From Vibrio gelatinilyticus (GTDB lineage Bacteria > Pseudomonadota > Gammaproteobacteria > Enterobacterales > Vibrionaceae), in contig NZ_JAJNNZ010000004.1 of NCBI RefSeq assembly GCF_022836845.1, forward strand, positions 248,001 through 312,000: a stretch of DNA of 64,000 bases, in the 5' to 3' direction. Shown piece by piece: positions 54,023 to 63,879 of this stretch. The notes beneath the pieces are model-generated. The model was not told the origin of the DNA, ran no database searches, and worked only from the letters and a program-made list of their open reading frames with translations. Position 1 is the stretch's first letter, and each line of letters starts with the position of its first letter. The translations under genes and the position numbers were made by a program.

Positions 54023-54544
54023 TTAGAAAATGTGAATAGTCGCGTTTAGTGTAAAGCTCTCAATGTTCTTATCATCTGAGAACTTCGTCTTAACGCCATT
54101 GAAAGTCTGCCAGCTCGCACCGATAGAAAGCATATCTGTGACAAAGTACTCAGCACCCACACCGTACATTAGATCAGTGCCGGTAGAATCACCTTCACTT
54201 GCGAGACCATCTTTGTATGACGCTGTATAGTGGTGGATACCACCTTTCGCGTACAACTGAATTGGGCCAATATCGATACTTGGCTTTAGCGCTCCATACC
54301 AAGAACCTGTCTCGGCATAACCGTTTGCAGTTCCGTTGTTCATATCAAAGTTGCCGTGCTTCCAGTAGCCACCTTCAACTCCAATGATAGGTAAGATTCC
54401 CGTGCCGACATGGAAAGACATCGGCGTGTCACTGTTATTGTTGTAGTCCGCACGACCCACTGATACACCACCATATAGCCAAGCGTCTGCAAACGCCGAT
54501 GTAGATGCTCCAACTAGCGCTAACGCCAAAAGTGTTTTTTTCAT
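54023..54544 (-). CDS. Outer-membrane beta-barrel protein (small porin-like)
   Basis: A 173-residue exported protein (signal peptide MKKTLLALALVGASTSAFA). The remainder is beta-rich with alternating hydrophobic strands, starting WLYGGVSVGRADYNNN and ending SFTLNATIHIF with a C-terminal aromatic residue, the signature for BAM-dependent insertion. It looks like an eight-stranded OmpA/OmpX-type barrel without a periplasmic domain. The ATG at 54542-54544 has AGAAGG upstream; the longer frame to 54577 has not. Function unknown. Confidence 0.85.
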   Translation of the reverse strand: MKKTLLALALVGASTSAFADAWLYGGVSVGRADYNNNSDTPMSFHVGTGILPIIGVEGGYWKHGNFDMNNGTANGYAETGSWYGALKPSIDIGPIQLYAKGGIHHYTASYKDGLASEGDSTGTDLMYGVGAEYFVTDMLSIGASWQTFNGVKTKFSDDKNIESFTLNATIHIF

Positions 54545-54696
54545 GTTTAACCTTCTTGTCAAAAATAGGCAGCGCAATCCACGAGTAAGCCACTGCCAAG
54601 CTTATATATCACAATCTCTAATCGACACAAAATCGATAAGTATTAAAATAAGAAAAAATTTATATCTCAACGTGTTAGATCGCGTATTTCGACGAC

Positions 54697-57600
54697 TTAA
54701 CATGCATCAATTGCATTTTTTACACGCTTATCAGATACCGGATAGGGTGTCCCAAGTTGCTGTGCGAAAAAACTGACACGTAGCTCTTCAATCATCCAGC
54801 GAACCTCTTTGACATTATCAGGAACCCGCATCCCTTTGGGAATTTTATTTAACAGTTCTTTGTAATCTTGTGTGACCGATTCAATTTTTAACATATGCAG
54901 TCGGTCACGGTTAGGATCGATGGGTAACTTCTCCATTCTGCGTTCAATAGCACGCATATACCTTAGGATATCGGGTAATCGTTTCCAACCGCACTCAGTT
55001 GCAAAACCTTTGAAAATCAACCCTTCGACTTGAGCTTTAATATCTGACAATGCAAAAGCCATCGACAAATCGACACGCCCTTTCAACTTCTTATTGATAC
55101 TAAAAGCGGTGGTCAATATTGTTTCAACTTGCTGCGCAATATCGACAACCGTATCCCCCAGCTCCGCTCGGATGAACTCTTTGGTGGATTCAAACTGCTC
55201 TGCGTCCCATGCTACTCCGCCTTTCTGTTCAATCAGCTTATCAATACCACAAGCAATGCAGTCATCAATCAGATCGAGAACCTTACCATACGGGTTAAAA
55301 TACAGGCCTAACTTTGATTTATTGGGCAAGTTCGAATGCAGATACTTGATAGGCGAAGGGACATTGAGTAACAACAGACGGCGCTGACCTTCACGCATCG
55401 CCTGTTCTTGCTCTTGCTCCGTTTCAAATAGCTTTATCTCTACGCTGTCTTTATTATCCACAATGGCCGGATAAGCTTTAACTTCAAAGCCACCACGTTT
55501 TTGTTGATAGACCTTAGGAAGCTCACCAAAACTCCACGTATGTAAGCCTTGCTGTTCAATGTCATCGTCTGCCACTTTAGACAACGTTTCCTGAACCTTA
55601 TCTTTTAAACTTTCTTTTAGTTCATACAAGTCTGCATGTTCTTTCAACTTTCTGTGTCGATGATCAACAGCTCTAAAAGTCACTTTAAGATGATCAGGCA
55701 CTTGAGCGAGATTCCACTCCTCACGAAGCACTTCGACCCCTGTCATTCGGCGTAGTTCTTTTTCTAATGAATCAAGCAGCGGTGCCTCTAAAGGGGTTGC
55801 TCTGGATAGAAATGCATCGGCATAGTTTGGTGCCGGTACAAAATTCTTGCGCACCGTTTTGGGTAACGACTTGATTAAGCTAACGACCAACTCATGACGT
55901 AAGCCGGGGATTTGCCAATCAAAGCCATAAGGCTCTATCTGATTGAGAATGGGTAGTGGCACGTGCACGGTAACACCATCACTATTTTCTCCAGGTTCAA
56001 ATTGATAACTCAACTTTAACTTAAAGCCATCCTGGTGCCAGAAGTTAGGGTAGTCGAGTTCAGTAACATGGCTAGCATCACCTTTAAAGAGCATCTCTTT
56101 TTCAAAATTGAGTAACTCTTTGTTTTCTTTACTGGCTTTTTTCCACCATGTATCAAAATGACGCCCAGACACAACATTGGTTGCAACACGTTGGTCATAA
56201 AAATCAAACAGTTCGTCATCATCAACCAAGATGTCTCTACGACGTGATTTGTGTTCTAACTCTTCAACCTCTGCCAATAGCTTGCGGTTTTGCTTAAAGA
56301 AGGCGTGCTTAGTCTCCCACTCTCCCTCCACCAGTGCGCTGCGCAAAAATATTTCGCGGCTAACGACCGCGTCAATCGAGCCATAATCAACCAAACGTTT
56401 TGGAACGATCGGCACACCGTAAAGCATCACTTTCTCATGAGCCACTACCGCAGCACGCTTTTTAGACCAATGCGGTTCGCTGTAACTACGCTTAATGAGA
56501 TGTTTAGCCAGTGGCTCGATCCAGTCAGGTTGGATCTTAGCGACAATACGCCCCCATAGCTTTGAGGTTTCAACCAACTCAGCTGAAATAATCCACTTTG
56601 GCTGCTTCTTGAAAAGTCCCGAGCCTGGGAAAATATGAAAACGTGCATTTCTTGCACCTTGGTATTCGTTCTTCTCCTGGTCTTTAACACCAATGTGTGA
56701 CAGCAAACCGACTAACAATGCCGTGTGAATAGACTGGTAATTCGCAGCTTCTTGGTTGAGCTTCTCATCCATTTCACGCATCGCTTGATGGATTTGGAAA
56801 TAGACATCTTGCCACTCGCGAACTCGCAAATAGTTAAGGTAATCTTGCTTACATTGCTTACGAAATTGATTGCTACTCAGCGATTTTTGCTGCTTTTGTA
56901 GATAGTCCCATAAATTCACAAATGTCATGAAGTCAGATTCCTCATGGAAGAATCTTCGATGCTTATCGTCTGACGATTGTTGCTTATCTGATGGTCTCTC
57001 TCGCGGATCCTGAATCGATAATGCAGAGGCAATGACCATGATCTCTTTTAAGCACCCCATCCTAGGCGCTTCTATCACCATCCGTGCCAATCTCGGGTCT
57101 ATCGGAAGTTTAGCGAGCTTGCGACCAATTGTCGTCAGACGTTTCTTAGGGTCTGTGGCTTTGTCATTAAAAGCACCCAACTCCTCAAGCAGGCGAACAC
57201 CATCTTGAATATTGCGTCTATCGGGGGCCTCTACAAACGGGAAGGCTTCTATATCACCAAGCCCCAACGAGGTCATTTGCAAAATAACCGAGGCTAAGTT
57301 AGTACGTAGAATCTCAGGATCGGTAAATTCAGGACGAGACAGGAAGTCGTCTTCTGAATATAAACGAATACAGATACCTTCTTCGACACGTCCACATCGG
57401 CCTTTACGCTGATTGGCACTTGCTTGAGATACGGCCTCTATTGGAAGCCTCTGAACTTTAGTTCGGTAACTGTATCGGCTAATCCGAGCAGTGCCTGGAT
57501 CAATGACATATTTGATACCCGGTACTGTTAACGACGTTTCGGCAACGTTGGTCGCTAGAACGATGCGTCGCCCAGCATGGGGCTGAAAAATTTTGTTTTG

Positions 57601-58629
57601 CTCACCCGCAGACAGTCTCGCGTACAAGGGGACGATTTCAGTATCTCTTAGGTTCCGCTTGCTTAAAGCATCAGCGGTGTCACGGATTTCACGCTCACCA
57701 TTCATAAAGATGAGGATGTCGCCCAACCCTTCATCACACAGCTCATCAACAGCTTCGAAAATACCTTCAAGCTGATCGCGATCCACATCGTCATCACCCG
57801 TTAATGGTCGATATCGAGTTTCGACCGGATAGGTGCGACCAGAGACTTCAATGATCGGGGCGTTATTAAAATGTTGAGAGAAGCGCTCTGGATCGATGGT
57901 TGCCGAAGTGATAATCACCTTCAGATCTGGTCGCTTTGGCAATAGTTCACGCAGATAGCCCATGATGAAATCGATATTTAAACTGCGTTCGTGCGCTTCA
58001 TCGATAATGATGGTGTCGTACTGATTTAAAAAGCGATCGTGTTGAATTTCAGCCAGCAGAATACCGTCTGTCATCAGCTTTATCTGAGTATTTTCAGAGA
58101 TCTGATCGTTAAATCGAACTTTGTAGCCAACAAACTCACCAAGCTTCGATTCCATTTCCTCAGCGATGCGATTTGCGACCGAACGAGCTGCCAATCGGCG
58201 CGGTTGAGTATGGCCTATCAAGCCGTGTTTACCACGACCTAGCTCAGCACAAATTTTGGGTAATTGAGTGGTTTTCCCTGAACCGGTTTCACCAGCGACA
58301 ATCACCACCTGGTTATTGGCAATCGCATTAGCAATGTCGTCTTTCTTTTGACTGACCGGCAGCAAGTCTGGATATTCTAATTTTGGGGTTTGAGCCATTC
58401 GTTGCTGAACCGTCATCATAGACTGAGCGATATCAACGGCGATCTCGTCAAAGACAGCGGCCTTCGCTTCTGGGTTCTTAATTTTATTTGCGCCAAAGAT
58501 CCGCTTGGTAAGACGGAAGCGATCACGAATCATGCAGTCATTGACGGCCTTGCGAAGAGAAGCGACCGTATTCCCCGTGTTTGACGGTTTCTGGTCGTGA
58601 TTTTTATTATCGTGTTTGGAGGAAGTCAA
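54697..58629 (-). CDS. hrpA: ATP-dependent RNA helicase HrpA (DEAH box)
   Basis: A 1310-residue DEAH helicase, very close to E. coli HrpA (1300). Walker A is GETGSGKTTQLPK, the DEAH box is IIDEAHERSLN, motif III SAT follows, and motif VI QRKGRCGR is preceded by NVAETSLTVPGIKYVID. The long C-terminal region (HA2, OB and family-specific part) ends with the conserved RWMIEELRVSFFAQQLGTPYPVSDKRV. HrpA processes fimbrial mRNA in E. coli and rescues stalled ribosomes. The start codon region is MTSSKHDNKNHDQKP. Confidence 0.96.
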   Translation of the reverse strand: MTSSKHDNKNHDQKPSNTGNTVASLRKAVNDCMIRDRFRLTKRIFGANKIKNPEAKAAVFDEIAVDIAQSMMTVQQRMAQTPKLEYPDLLPVSQKKDDIANAIANNQVVIVAGETGSGKTTQLPKICAELGRGKHGLIGHTQPRRLAARSVANRIAEEMESKLGEFVGYKVRFNDQISENTQIKLMTDGILLAEIQHDRFLNQYDTIIIDEAHERSLNIDFIMGYLRELLPKRPDLKVIITSATIDPERFSQHFNNAPIIEVSGRTYPVETRYRPLTGDDDVDRDQLEGIFEAVDELCDEGLGDILIFMNGEREIRDTADALSKRNLRDTEIVPLYARLSAGEQNKIFQPHAGRRIVLATNVAETSLTVPGIKYVIDPGTARISRYSYRTKVQRLPIEAVSQASANQRKGRCGRVEEGICIRLYSEDDFLSRPEFTDPEILRTNLASVILQMTSLGLGDIEAFPFVEAPDRRNIQDGVRLLEELGAFNDKATDPKKRLTTIGRKLAKLPIDPRLARMVIEAPRMGCLKEIMVIASALSIQDPRERPSDKQQSSDDKHRRFFHEESDFMTFVNLWDYLQKQQKSLSSNQFRKQCKQDYLNYLRVREWQDVYFQIHQAMREMDEKLNQEAANYQSIHTALLVGLLSHIGVKDQEKNEYQGARNARFHIFPGSGLFKKQPKWIISAELVETSKLWGRIVAKIQPDWIEPLAKHLIKRSYSEPHWSKKRAAVVAHEKVMLYGVPIVPKRLVDYGSIDAVVSREIFLRSALVEGEWETKHAFFKQNRKLLAEVEELEHKSRRRDILVDDDELFDFYDQRVATNVVSGRHFDTWWKKASKENKELLNFEKEMLFKGDASHVTELDYPNFWHQDGFKLKLSYQFEPGENSDGVTVHVPLPILNQIEPYGFDWQIPGLRHELVVSLIKSLPKTVRKNFVPAPNYADAFLSRATPLEAPLLDSLEKELRRMTGVEVLREEWNLAQVPDHLKVTFRAVDHRHRKLKEHADLYELKESLKDKVQETLSKVADDDIEQQGLHTWSFGELPKVYQQKRGGFEVKAYPAIVDNKDSVEIKLFETEQEQEQAMREGQRRLLLLNVPSPIKYLHSNLPNKSKLGLYFNPYGKVLDLIDDCIACGIDKLIEQKGGVAWDAEQFESTKEFIRAELGDTVVDIAQQVETILTTAFSINKKLKGRVDLSMAFALSDIKAQVEGLIFKGFATECGWKRLPDILRYMRAIERRMEKLPIDPNRDRLHMLKIESVTQDYKELLNKIPKGMRVPDNVKEVRWMIEELRVSFFAQQLGTPYPVSDKRVKNAIDAC

Positions 58630-58689
58630 AACAGTTCCTACTTCAATTTATCCATATCAAAACTGGCGCGATTGTATCACAGCTAAAAC

Positions 58690-58724
58690 AAAAAAAGCTC
58701 CGCAGGGAAACCCTAACGGAGCTT
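58690..58724 (-). terminator. Intrinsic terminator of the MipA-like gene
   Basis: AAGCTCCG (58695-58702) pairs with CGGAGCTT (58717-58724), with an inner GGG/CCC pairing. On the minus strand it is followed by seven T. Confidence 0.9.
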
Positions 58725-58744
58725 ATTGTTAGCTTATAACCTAA

Positions 58745-60067
58745 CTAGAAATGATATTGCAGATAAACAGTACTGTAGTTACTACCACCTTTGATTCGAC
58801 CAAACTGTGAAGACGCCTCAAAAATAGCACTGCGGTGATGCAGAGAGTAACCTAACCATAATTCTTTTAGATCGTCCTGACGGAACAGTGAACCTATGTT
58901 GATATCATAAGATATGTCTATGTAGTTCATCAGATGACTTGGTCTTTTCTCTTTATTATCAAGCTCTTGTTGTTCAATGTAAGTAATGTTGTCGATATAA
59001 GAAAGACCATTACCCACACCAAGACGCATTTGCACAGGCCAAGTAAATTCATAATACGCTTTGATTAGCGCCACAAATTCAGTACCCGCATCTTGGACCT
59101 CTGATTTGTAATGGTGCGCAATGCCGGGGCTCAGATAAATATCTAGTGGTAAACCAAATAGCTCATCTGTTAATGGATGACCATAGAAAATCGAGGAAAC
59201 CTGATTGTCATAAGGATCGCGCTTGCCTTTAAAGGTCAAGATATCACCCATGTCCGACGGTGATGCCCAACCGTGTGCAACACGCACATACGGAGTGTTG
59301 CCGATTTCTCGGCGCGGCGCAGATTTCGATTTAGGCTTTTCATTAAAAAAGCCAAAACCAACAAAGACTTCACCCTCATAGCGATCTTTTACTGCCGCGG
59401 ATTGATACGCTGCGTTGTCCAACGCTCTAATATTGGTCGCCCCTAAAAGGTATAAGTTTGACACTAGGTGATAACGCGCATCAACACCCAACGATGCATC
59501 AAACGCACCATTAATATCCTGGGGATTGCTGCCATAAGAGCCATAGTAATGTGAATTAAAGCTGTCATCTTTGTAACGCAGAGTCACATTAGGACGTAGC
59601 TCCAGGTCACCAAAATCAAGCATACCTTGAAGTCTAAAATTCGCGTGCTTACGGTAGTCGGTGTCGGTCATCAATTCTGAATCGAAATGCCAGGTGTCAT
59701 CGATGTTGTAACGAACTTGAACACCATAGTCGGCGGTATCTCCACCGAGTGCGTTTTGCTCCTCTTTTGGTACGTCAATGTGACGCATGCGAGTTATCGC
59801 ATTAAATTCAATTTTTTTGTCATCCGTTTTGTAAAGATGGGCACCAGCCATAGTACCATCAAGAAACACATAGTCATTTTTGAAAAACATCATCGGAATA
59901 AACGTGCTAACCGTTGTATCCTCGCTGTTTGTTTCAAAGGGAATGCTAGCTGTACGCCAAACCGCTGCAATACCCCATTCAGCTTCCTGTGCTGCATTTG
60001 CCATCGGGCTAAACGAACACAAAGTAACACCTAAAGCGGCAAAATGACGGTGACTGTTTTTGAACAT
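58745..60067 (-). CDS. MipA/OmpV-like outer-membrane protein with an added C-terminal barrel-like region
   Basis: A 440-residue exported protein with a signal peptide ending SPMANA and a C-terminal aromatic (YLQYHF). Residues about 27-250 resemble MipA/OmpV proteins: EWGIAAVWRTASIPF, FIPMMFFKNDYVFLDGTMAGAHLYKTDD and ARYHLVSNLYLLGA. The last 190 residues form a second beta-rich part (TPYVRVAHGWASPSDMGDI...). It contains SLHHRSAIF (HxS at 411-413) and GRIKGGSNYSTVYLQYHF, which recalls acyloxyacyl hydrolase/PagL-type ends. MipA proteins are usually 250-270 residues, so this is larger. Divergent from the unknown gene at 60301. Function uncertain. Confidence 0.7.
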   Translation of the reverse strand: MFKNSHRHFAALGVTLCSFSPMANAAQEAEWGIAAVWRTASIPFETNSEDTTVSTFIPMMFFKNDYVFLDGTMAGAHLYKTDDKKIEFNAITRMRHIDVPKEEQNALGGDTADYGVQVRYNIDDTWHFDSELMTDTDYRKHANFRLQGMLDFGDLELRPNVTLRYKDDSFNSHYYGSYGSNPQDINGAFDASLGVDARYHLVSNLYLLGATNIRALDNAAYQSAAVKDRYEGEVFVGFGFFNEKPKSKSAPRREIGNTPYVRVAHGWASPSDMGDILTFKGKRDPYDNQVSSIFYGHPLTDELFGLPLDIYLSPGIAHHYKSEVQDAGTEFVALIKAYYEFTWPVQMRLGVGNGLSYIDNITYIEQQELDNKEKRPSHLMNYIDISYDINIGSLFRQDDLKELWLGYSLHHRSAIFEASSQFGRIKGGSNYSTVYLQYHF

Positions 60068-60300
60068 TCTAGTTTTTTCTCCAACTGAGACTTTTATTCG
60101 GCTTTTTTAAATCTTGGCGGCAGAATTGGAACTGATATTCCACATTATTGTAAAAGAGCAAAGCCACCCCTACCTAGCGTGGCATGGATGGTATAGTATT
60201 GTTATTATTAGCTTCTTTGTCACGAAGCTGTGATTATTATATTCTCGTCCCAAATTGTCGAGAGTATTTTTCCGTATAGTTTCCCTTATTTCTATTGATC

Positions 60301-60684
60301 GTGAAAGTATCAGAACTAAAAAACACATTAAAAAGTATTTCTAACGATACAAATGTTGAAGTGGTAACCGGTGAAGAATGGTTACCTGAGCACCTGATCA
60401 ACGCAAAATTGAACGACAACCTTCTCTTTTTGACGTTTGATAACGCCCCAGATGAACTTGAGCACGGTACTGAGGCTCGCGGGTTTGTCGAGCATGAAAT
60501 GGATTTGCTGAGATTAAGGCTATCAGAAGTGCTCCATAATCAAACAGATAACGAAAAAACGCTTGACGCCCTTCTGGCATTCTTTTTGGTTGGCCATGAA
60601 ATGAGTAGTTCAGACTTTGTTGAATTTCTACACGATATGTCGCAAACTCCTCTAGACGAAATGAACTGTGACAGCCCAGACTAG
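60301..60684 (+). CDS. Conserved small acidic protein of unknown function
   Basis: A 127-residue acidic cytoplasmic protein with no signal peptide (MKVSELKNTLKSISNDTNVEVV). I do not recognise it. The C-terminal half is helical. The start is GTG at 60301; TTG at 60295 is an alternative and neither has a good ribosome site. The PhoD-like gene begins 14 bases after its stop, so they are probably co-transcribed. Confidence 0.65.
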   Translation: MKVSELKNTLKSISNDTNVEVVTGEEWLPEHLINAKLNDNLLFLTFDNAPDELEHGTEARGFVEHEMDLLRLRLSEVLHNQTDNEKTLDALLAFFLVGHEMSSSDFVEFLHDMSQTPLDEMNCDSPD

Positions 60685-60698
60685 AGGCGCAACGCCAA

Positions 60699-62612
60699 AT
60701 GACTGATAGTAAACCCTCTCTTCCTACTTTGCTTGCTGGCCCTATTCTTCGTCGCACCTTACCCGGCGAGATATCATTTTGGGCCGTCGTGTCAAAAGAT
60801 ATTTCTCATTGTGTCATTCGGATTTCCCAAGAAAATTCCGACAAACCTGTTCAAGCCAAAGATTTTCTAATTACCAAAGAGCATTTAGTTCAAGTCAGTC
60901 AGCATTGCTGGATACTGCTTGCCCATTACCCTCTAGAACAAACTTTGGGACATCATTTTAGCTACAACATCATAGATGACACGAACAACAAGTCACTGCT
61001 TCCTGATCATTTGTACTATAAAGTTGAAACTAACTTGAGTTGCAAAGTAAGCCAAAACGCTGACTACATTATGCATGGCTCTTGTCGTAACCCGCATCAC
61101 TTTAGTGACGATAGCCTCGTTGCAGCAGACAACAAGGTAGCGTTGCAAGATCTCCCAGAACGCCCCGATCTGCTGATGCTTAGTGGCGATCAAATATACG
61201 CAGATCATGTCGCAGGCCCTATGCTCGATGCGATTTCTCAAGTCATCACATTATTGGACTTACCAAAAGAACACTTTAACGGTGCTCCTTTTGAACGTTG
61301 TGAACAACTCTACTCACATCGTCATCATCTTTACGGCCGTCAAAAACTGCTCCCCATCTATCAAGACCATTCCAGGTGGCTAAGTAAACTATTCGATGCT
61401 CACCACGCTCCAATATTCAGTTCTAAAGACTGCGATAACCATCTAATTACCTTCTCCGAGTTTTTCGCTATGTATTTGTTGGTCTGGTCACCAACGTTGT
61501 GGAAGTGTATTGATTTAGAACGTGTAGAAAAAAGTGGTTTCTGCATCAATGGACACTCACTATCACAGGCACACCGTGACATTTGGATGAAGGAAAAGTC
61601 TCACTTAACCAAATTTGTCGAAGGCTTACCACAAGTTCAAAGGCTCCTGGCACACATCCCTACCTATATGATCTTTGATGACCATGATATTACGGATGAC
61701 TGGAATCTAACGGTTGGTTGGGAGCAAGCTGCACACAATCACCCTTTTGCCAATCGCATCATCGGTAACGGCTTGATGGCTTATATGTTGTGTCAGGGGT
61801 GGGGAAATAATCCTACTGTGATAGGTCAGCAGTTTAAAGGTACGTTTAACGATCTAGTGGCTGGCCAATTTAACCAAGAGGCGCATAATAGCTTCATCAC
61901 TCAACTGATTCGCTTTGAAGGCTGGCATTATAGCTTGGACACAACGCCAAAAATGGTGATACTTGACACCCGAACTCGTCGCTGGCGCTCAGAATCGAAT
62001 ATGAATAAGCCCTCAGGTTTAATGGATTGGGAAGCGCTTGTCGAGTTCCAGCAAGAATTGATTGGGCAAGACGCTGTTATCGTCATATCCCCAGCCCCTA
62101 TGTTCGGCGTTAAGTTCATAGAAGCACTCCAAAGAGTGATGACCAAAGCAGGATATCCATTAGTGATTGATGCTGAAAACTGGATGGCGCATCCCGGTAG
62201 TGCCAATACGCTATTATCGATTTTCACCCACACCCAAACACCGGATAACTTCGTGATTTTATCAGGAGATGTGCACTACTCTTTTGCTTATGACATAAAA
62301 CTTCGTTATCGCAAATCGAGTCCTAATATCTATCAAATCACGTGCAGTGGATTAAAAAACCAATTTCCAGAGCCGCTACTTAAAATCTGTGACACTCTTG
62401 ATAAATGGTTATATACACCTCGGTCACCGCTCAACTGGTTTACAAAGCGAAGTAAACTGAAAATCACCAAGCGCAAACCACAACCTTCTCAGCATAATCG
62501 GCTGGTAAATCATAGTGCTATCGGTGAGTTGCAACTTGATAGCGATGGTAAACCCAATACCATAAGTCTACTGTTCTCTGACGGGAGTCAGGTAAAATTC
62601 CCTTCAAGATAA
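60699..62612 (+). CDS. PhoD-like phosphatase family protein, apparently cytoplasmic
   Basis: A 637-residue calcineurin-like metallophosphoesterase related to alkaline phosphatase PhoD. Family motifs are YIMHGSCRNPH near 123, LMLSGDQIYADHV (metal ligands), PTYMIFDDHDITDDWNL and VILSGDVHYSFAY. No signal peptide or Tat motif is seen at the N-terminus (MTDSKPSLPTLLAGPIL), unlike secreted PhoD. GAGG precedes the ATG. The substrate is unknown. Confidence 0.9.
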   Translation: MTDSKPSLPTLLAGPILRRTLPGEISFWAVVSKDISHCVIRISQENSDKPVQAKDFLITKEHLVQVSQHCWILLAHYPLEQTLGHHFSYNIIDDTNNKSLLPDHLYYKVETNLSCKVSQNADYIMHGSCRNPHHFSDDSLVAADNKVALQDLPERPDLLMLSGDQIYADHVAGPMLDAISQVITLLDLPKEHFNGAPFERCEQLYSHRHHLYGRQKLLPIYQDHSRWLSKLFDAHHAPIFSSKDCDNHLITFSEFFAMYLLVWSPTLWKCIDLERVEKSGFCINGHSLSQAHRDIWMKEKSHLTKFVEGLPQVQRLLAHIPTYMIFDDHDITDDWNLTVGWEQAAHNHPFANRIIGNGLMAYMLCQGWGNNPTVIGQQFKGTFNDLVAGQFNQEAHNSFITQLIRFEGWHYSLDTTPKMVILDTRTRRWRSESNMNKPSGLMDWEALVEFQQELIGQDAVIVISPAPMFGVKFIEALQRVMTKAGYPLVIDAENWMAHPGSANTLLSIFTHTQTPDNFVILSGDVHYSFAYDIKLRYRKSSPNIYQITCSGLKNQFPEPLLKICDTLDKWLYTPRSPLNWFTKRSKLKITKRKPQPSQHNRLVNHSAIGELQLDSDGKPNTISLLFSDGSQVKFPSR

Positions 62613-62750
62613 GTTCTACATTGTAGATTTTAAGGCGACAATGAACCGATGAAGATCGGTAGTTTGAGGTTGATGGATTTGTTGCCGCCCTTGAGTTTTG
62701 ATACCGAAAGCCCTATTTATTAAGTACGATTGTCGACAAATGGGTTTGTT

Positions 62751-63197
62751 ATGTTGAATACCCTGACCTCTTTATTTAAAGAACTTTTAGAAGGCAAAGA
62801 TCTTGCCCAAAACAGCCAAGAAAATACCAATCTTGCTATTGCCGCTTTACTGTGTGAAGTCTCTAAAGCCGATTATTCGGTAGGAGAAAAAGAATACCAA
62901 GCGAAGCTCATTTTGATTCAAAGGCTAATAGACGTCGGTGAAGCTGAAGCAAAAGCATTACTTGCTCAAGCACAACAAAAAGTAAAAGAGTCGGCTTCAT
63001 TGTATGATTTTACATCAAGCCTTAGAAACCTATCCCGTGAAACACGTTTTGAGCTAATCAAAGGGATGTGGCAGGTCGCACATGCTGATGGCGATATCGA
63101 CCCGTTAGAGGACTCCGTTATTCGTAAAGTCTCAGAATTACTTTATGTCGATCATAGCGATTTCATACGAGCCAAGCTTCAGGTTACGCAGTCCTAG
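62751..63197 (+). CDS. TerB-like (tellurite resistance/DjlA N-domain) protein
   Basis: A 148-residue helical TerB-fold protein: NLAIAALLCEVSKADYSVGEKEYQAKLILIQRLIDVGEAEAKALL and the second motif ELIKGMWQVAHADGDIDPLEDSVIRKVSELLYV. The conserved acidic AD(Y/G)..(V/I)...E residues that bind metal are present twice. The ATG at 62751 gives MLNTLTSLFKEL; a TTG at 62730 is less likely. No known function besides the family link to stress proteins. It has no other ter gene around it. Confidence 0.85.
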   Translation: MLNTLTSLFKELLEGKDLAQNSQENTNLAIAALLCEVSKADYSVGEKEYQAKLILIQRLIDVGEAEAKALLAQAQQKVKESASLYDFTSSLRNLSRETRFELIKGMWQVAHADGDIDPLEDSVIRKVSELLYVDHSDFIRAKLQVTQS

Positions 63198-63213
63198 TTA
63201 AAGAAAAGTCCTA

Positions 63214-63262
63214 AACCCAACTACTATAAAGCCCCATAATGGGGCTTTATAGTAGTTGGGTT
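63214..63262. terminator. Long perfect hairpin between convergent genes
   Basis: A 22-bp perfect inverted repeat (63214-63235 with 63241-63262, loop ATAAT) lies between the TerB-like and exonuclease stops and covers the first two bases of the latter's stop codon. There is no T-run on either side, so it may act as a bidirectional terminator of unusual type. Confidence 0.7.
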
Positions 63263-63791
63263 ATAGCATAGCCAAAGCGAGTTTAGCCAAGTTGTAAGCA
63301 TCTACATAGCCTGAATGCTGTCGCCCTTCCCACTCGATGCCTTTACTTTCTTGCGCTGCTCGATGCCCGATTCGTTTGTCTTTCAAACGATTTTGCATAC
63401 GATACAAAGTAGCCAAGTTTATGAATTCACCAAACGGGGCTTCAATGCCTTTATCCTGGCACTCGTTCAGTAAAATAAGATCATCCCTGCCCCAAGAAGC
63501 ATAGATCTTATTCTTACCACCGAAGTTCTTGACCATAGACTGTAGAACAGCAGCCAAAGGTCGGCCCTGTTTCTCTACTTTTCGAGGTGTAATACCCGTA
63601 AGCTCGGCACAAAATAATGATACTTCATCGCGCTCGGGTTTCACATAATACTGAGCACGTTTAACAATCTCTTGCTTAACAAGATCAATTTCGGCCAATC
63701 CGACTTCTATTATCTCACCGGTTGTACCAACGCCGTCGACATTCCAGCAACACATTTCAAGATCAAAGCAGACAACACGATTGTAATTCAT
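63261..63791 (-). CDS. DEDDh-family 3'-5' exonuclease-like protein
   Basis: A 176-residue DnaQ-like exonuclease of the ERI1/KapD type. The Exo I motif is CFDLEMCC with GEIIEVGLAEID, the Exo II region is YASWGRDDLILL, and Exo III is HSGYVDAYNLA, supplying the His and last Asp. It should degrade DNA or RNA from the 3' end; substrate unknown. The ATG at 63789-63791 has a poor ribosome site. Convergent with the TerB-like gene. Confidence 0.88.
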   Translation of the reverse strand: MNYNRVVCFDLEMCCWNVDGVGTTGEIIEVGLAEIDLVKQEIVKRAQYYVKPERDEVSLFCAELTGITPRKVEKQGRPLAAVLQSMVKNFGGKNKIYASWGRDDLILLNECQDKGIEAPFGEFINLATLYRMQNRLKDKRIGHRAAQESKGIEWEGRQHSGYVDAYNLAKLALAML

Positions 63792-63879
63792 AGAAACTTA
63801 GGTATTAGTTGAACAAACTGTCGAATTGTATCTTATAAAGCGCCAAACCTCGACAGTTAGGGTTTCAATCGCTATAAAA

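Noticed and set aside
60398..60757. 119-codon minus-strand frame spanning the unknown gene and the start of the PhoD-like gene
   Set aside because: It overlaps two better supported plus-strand genes and shows no recognisable domain.
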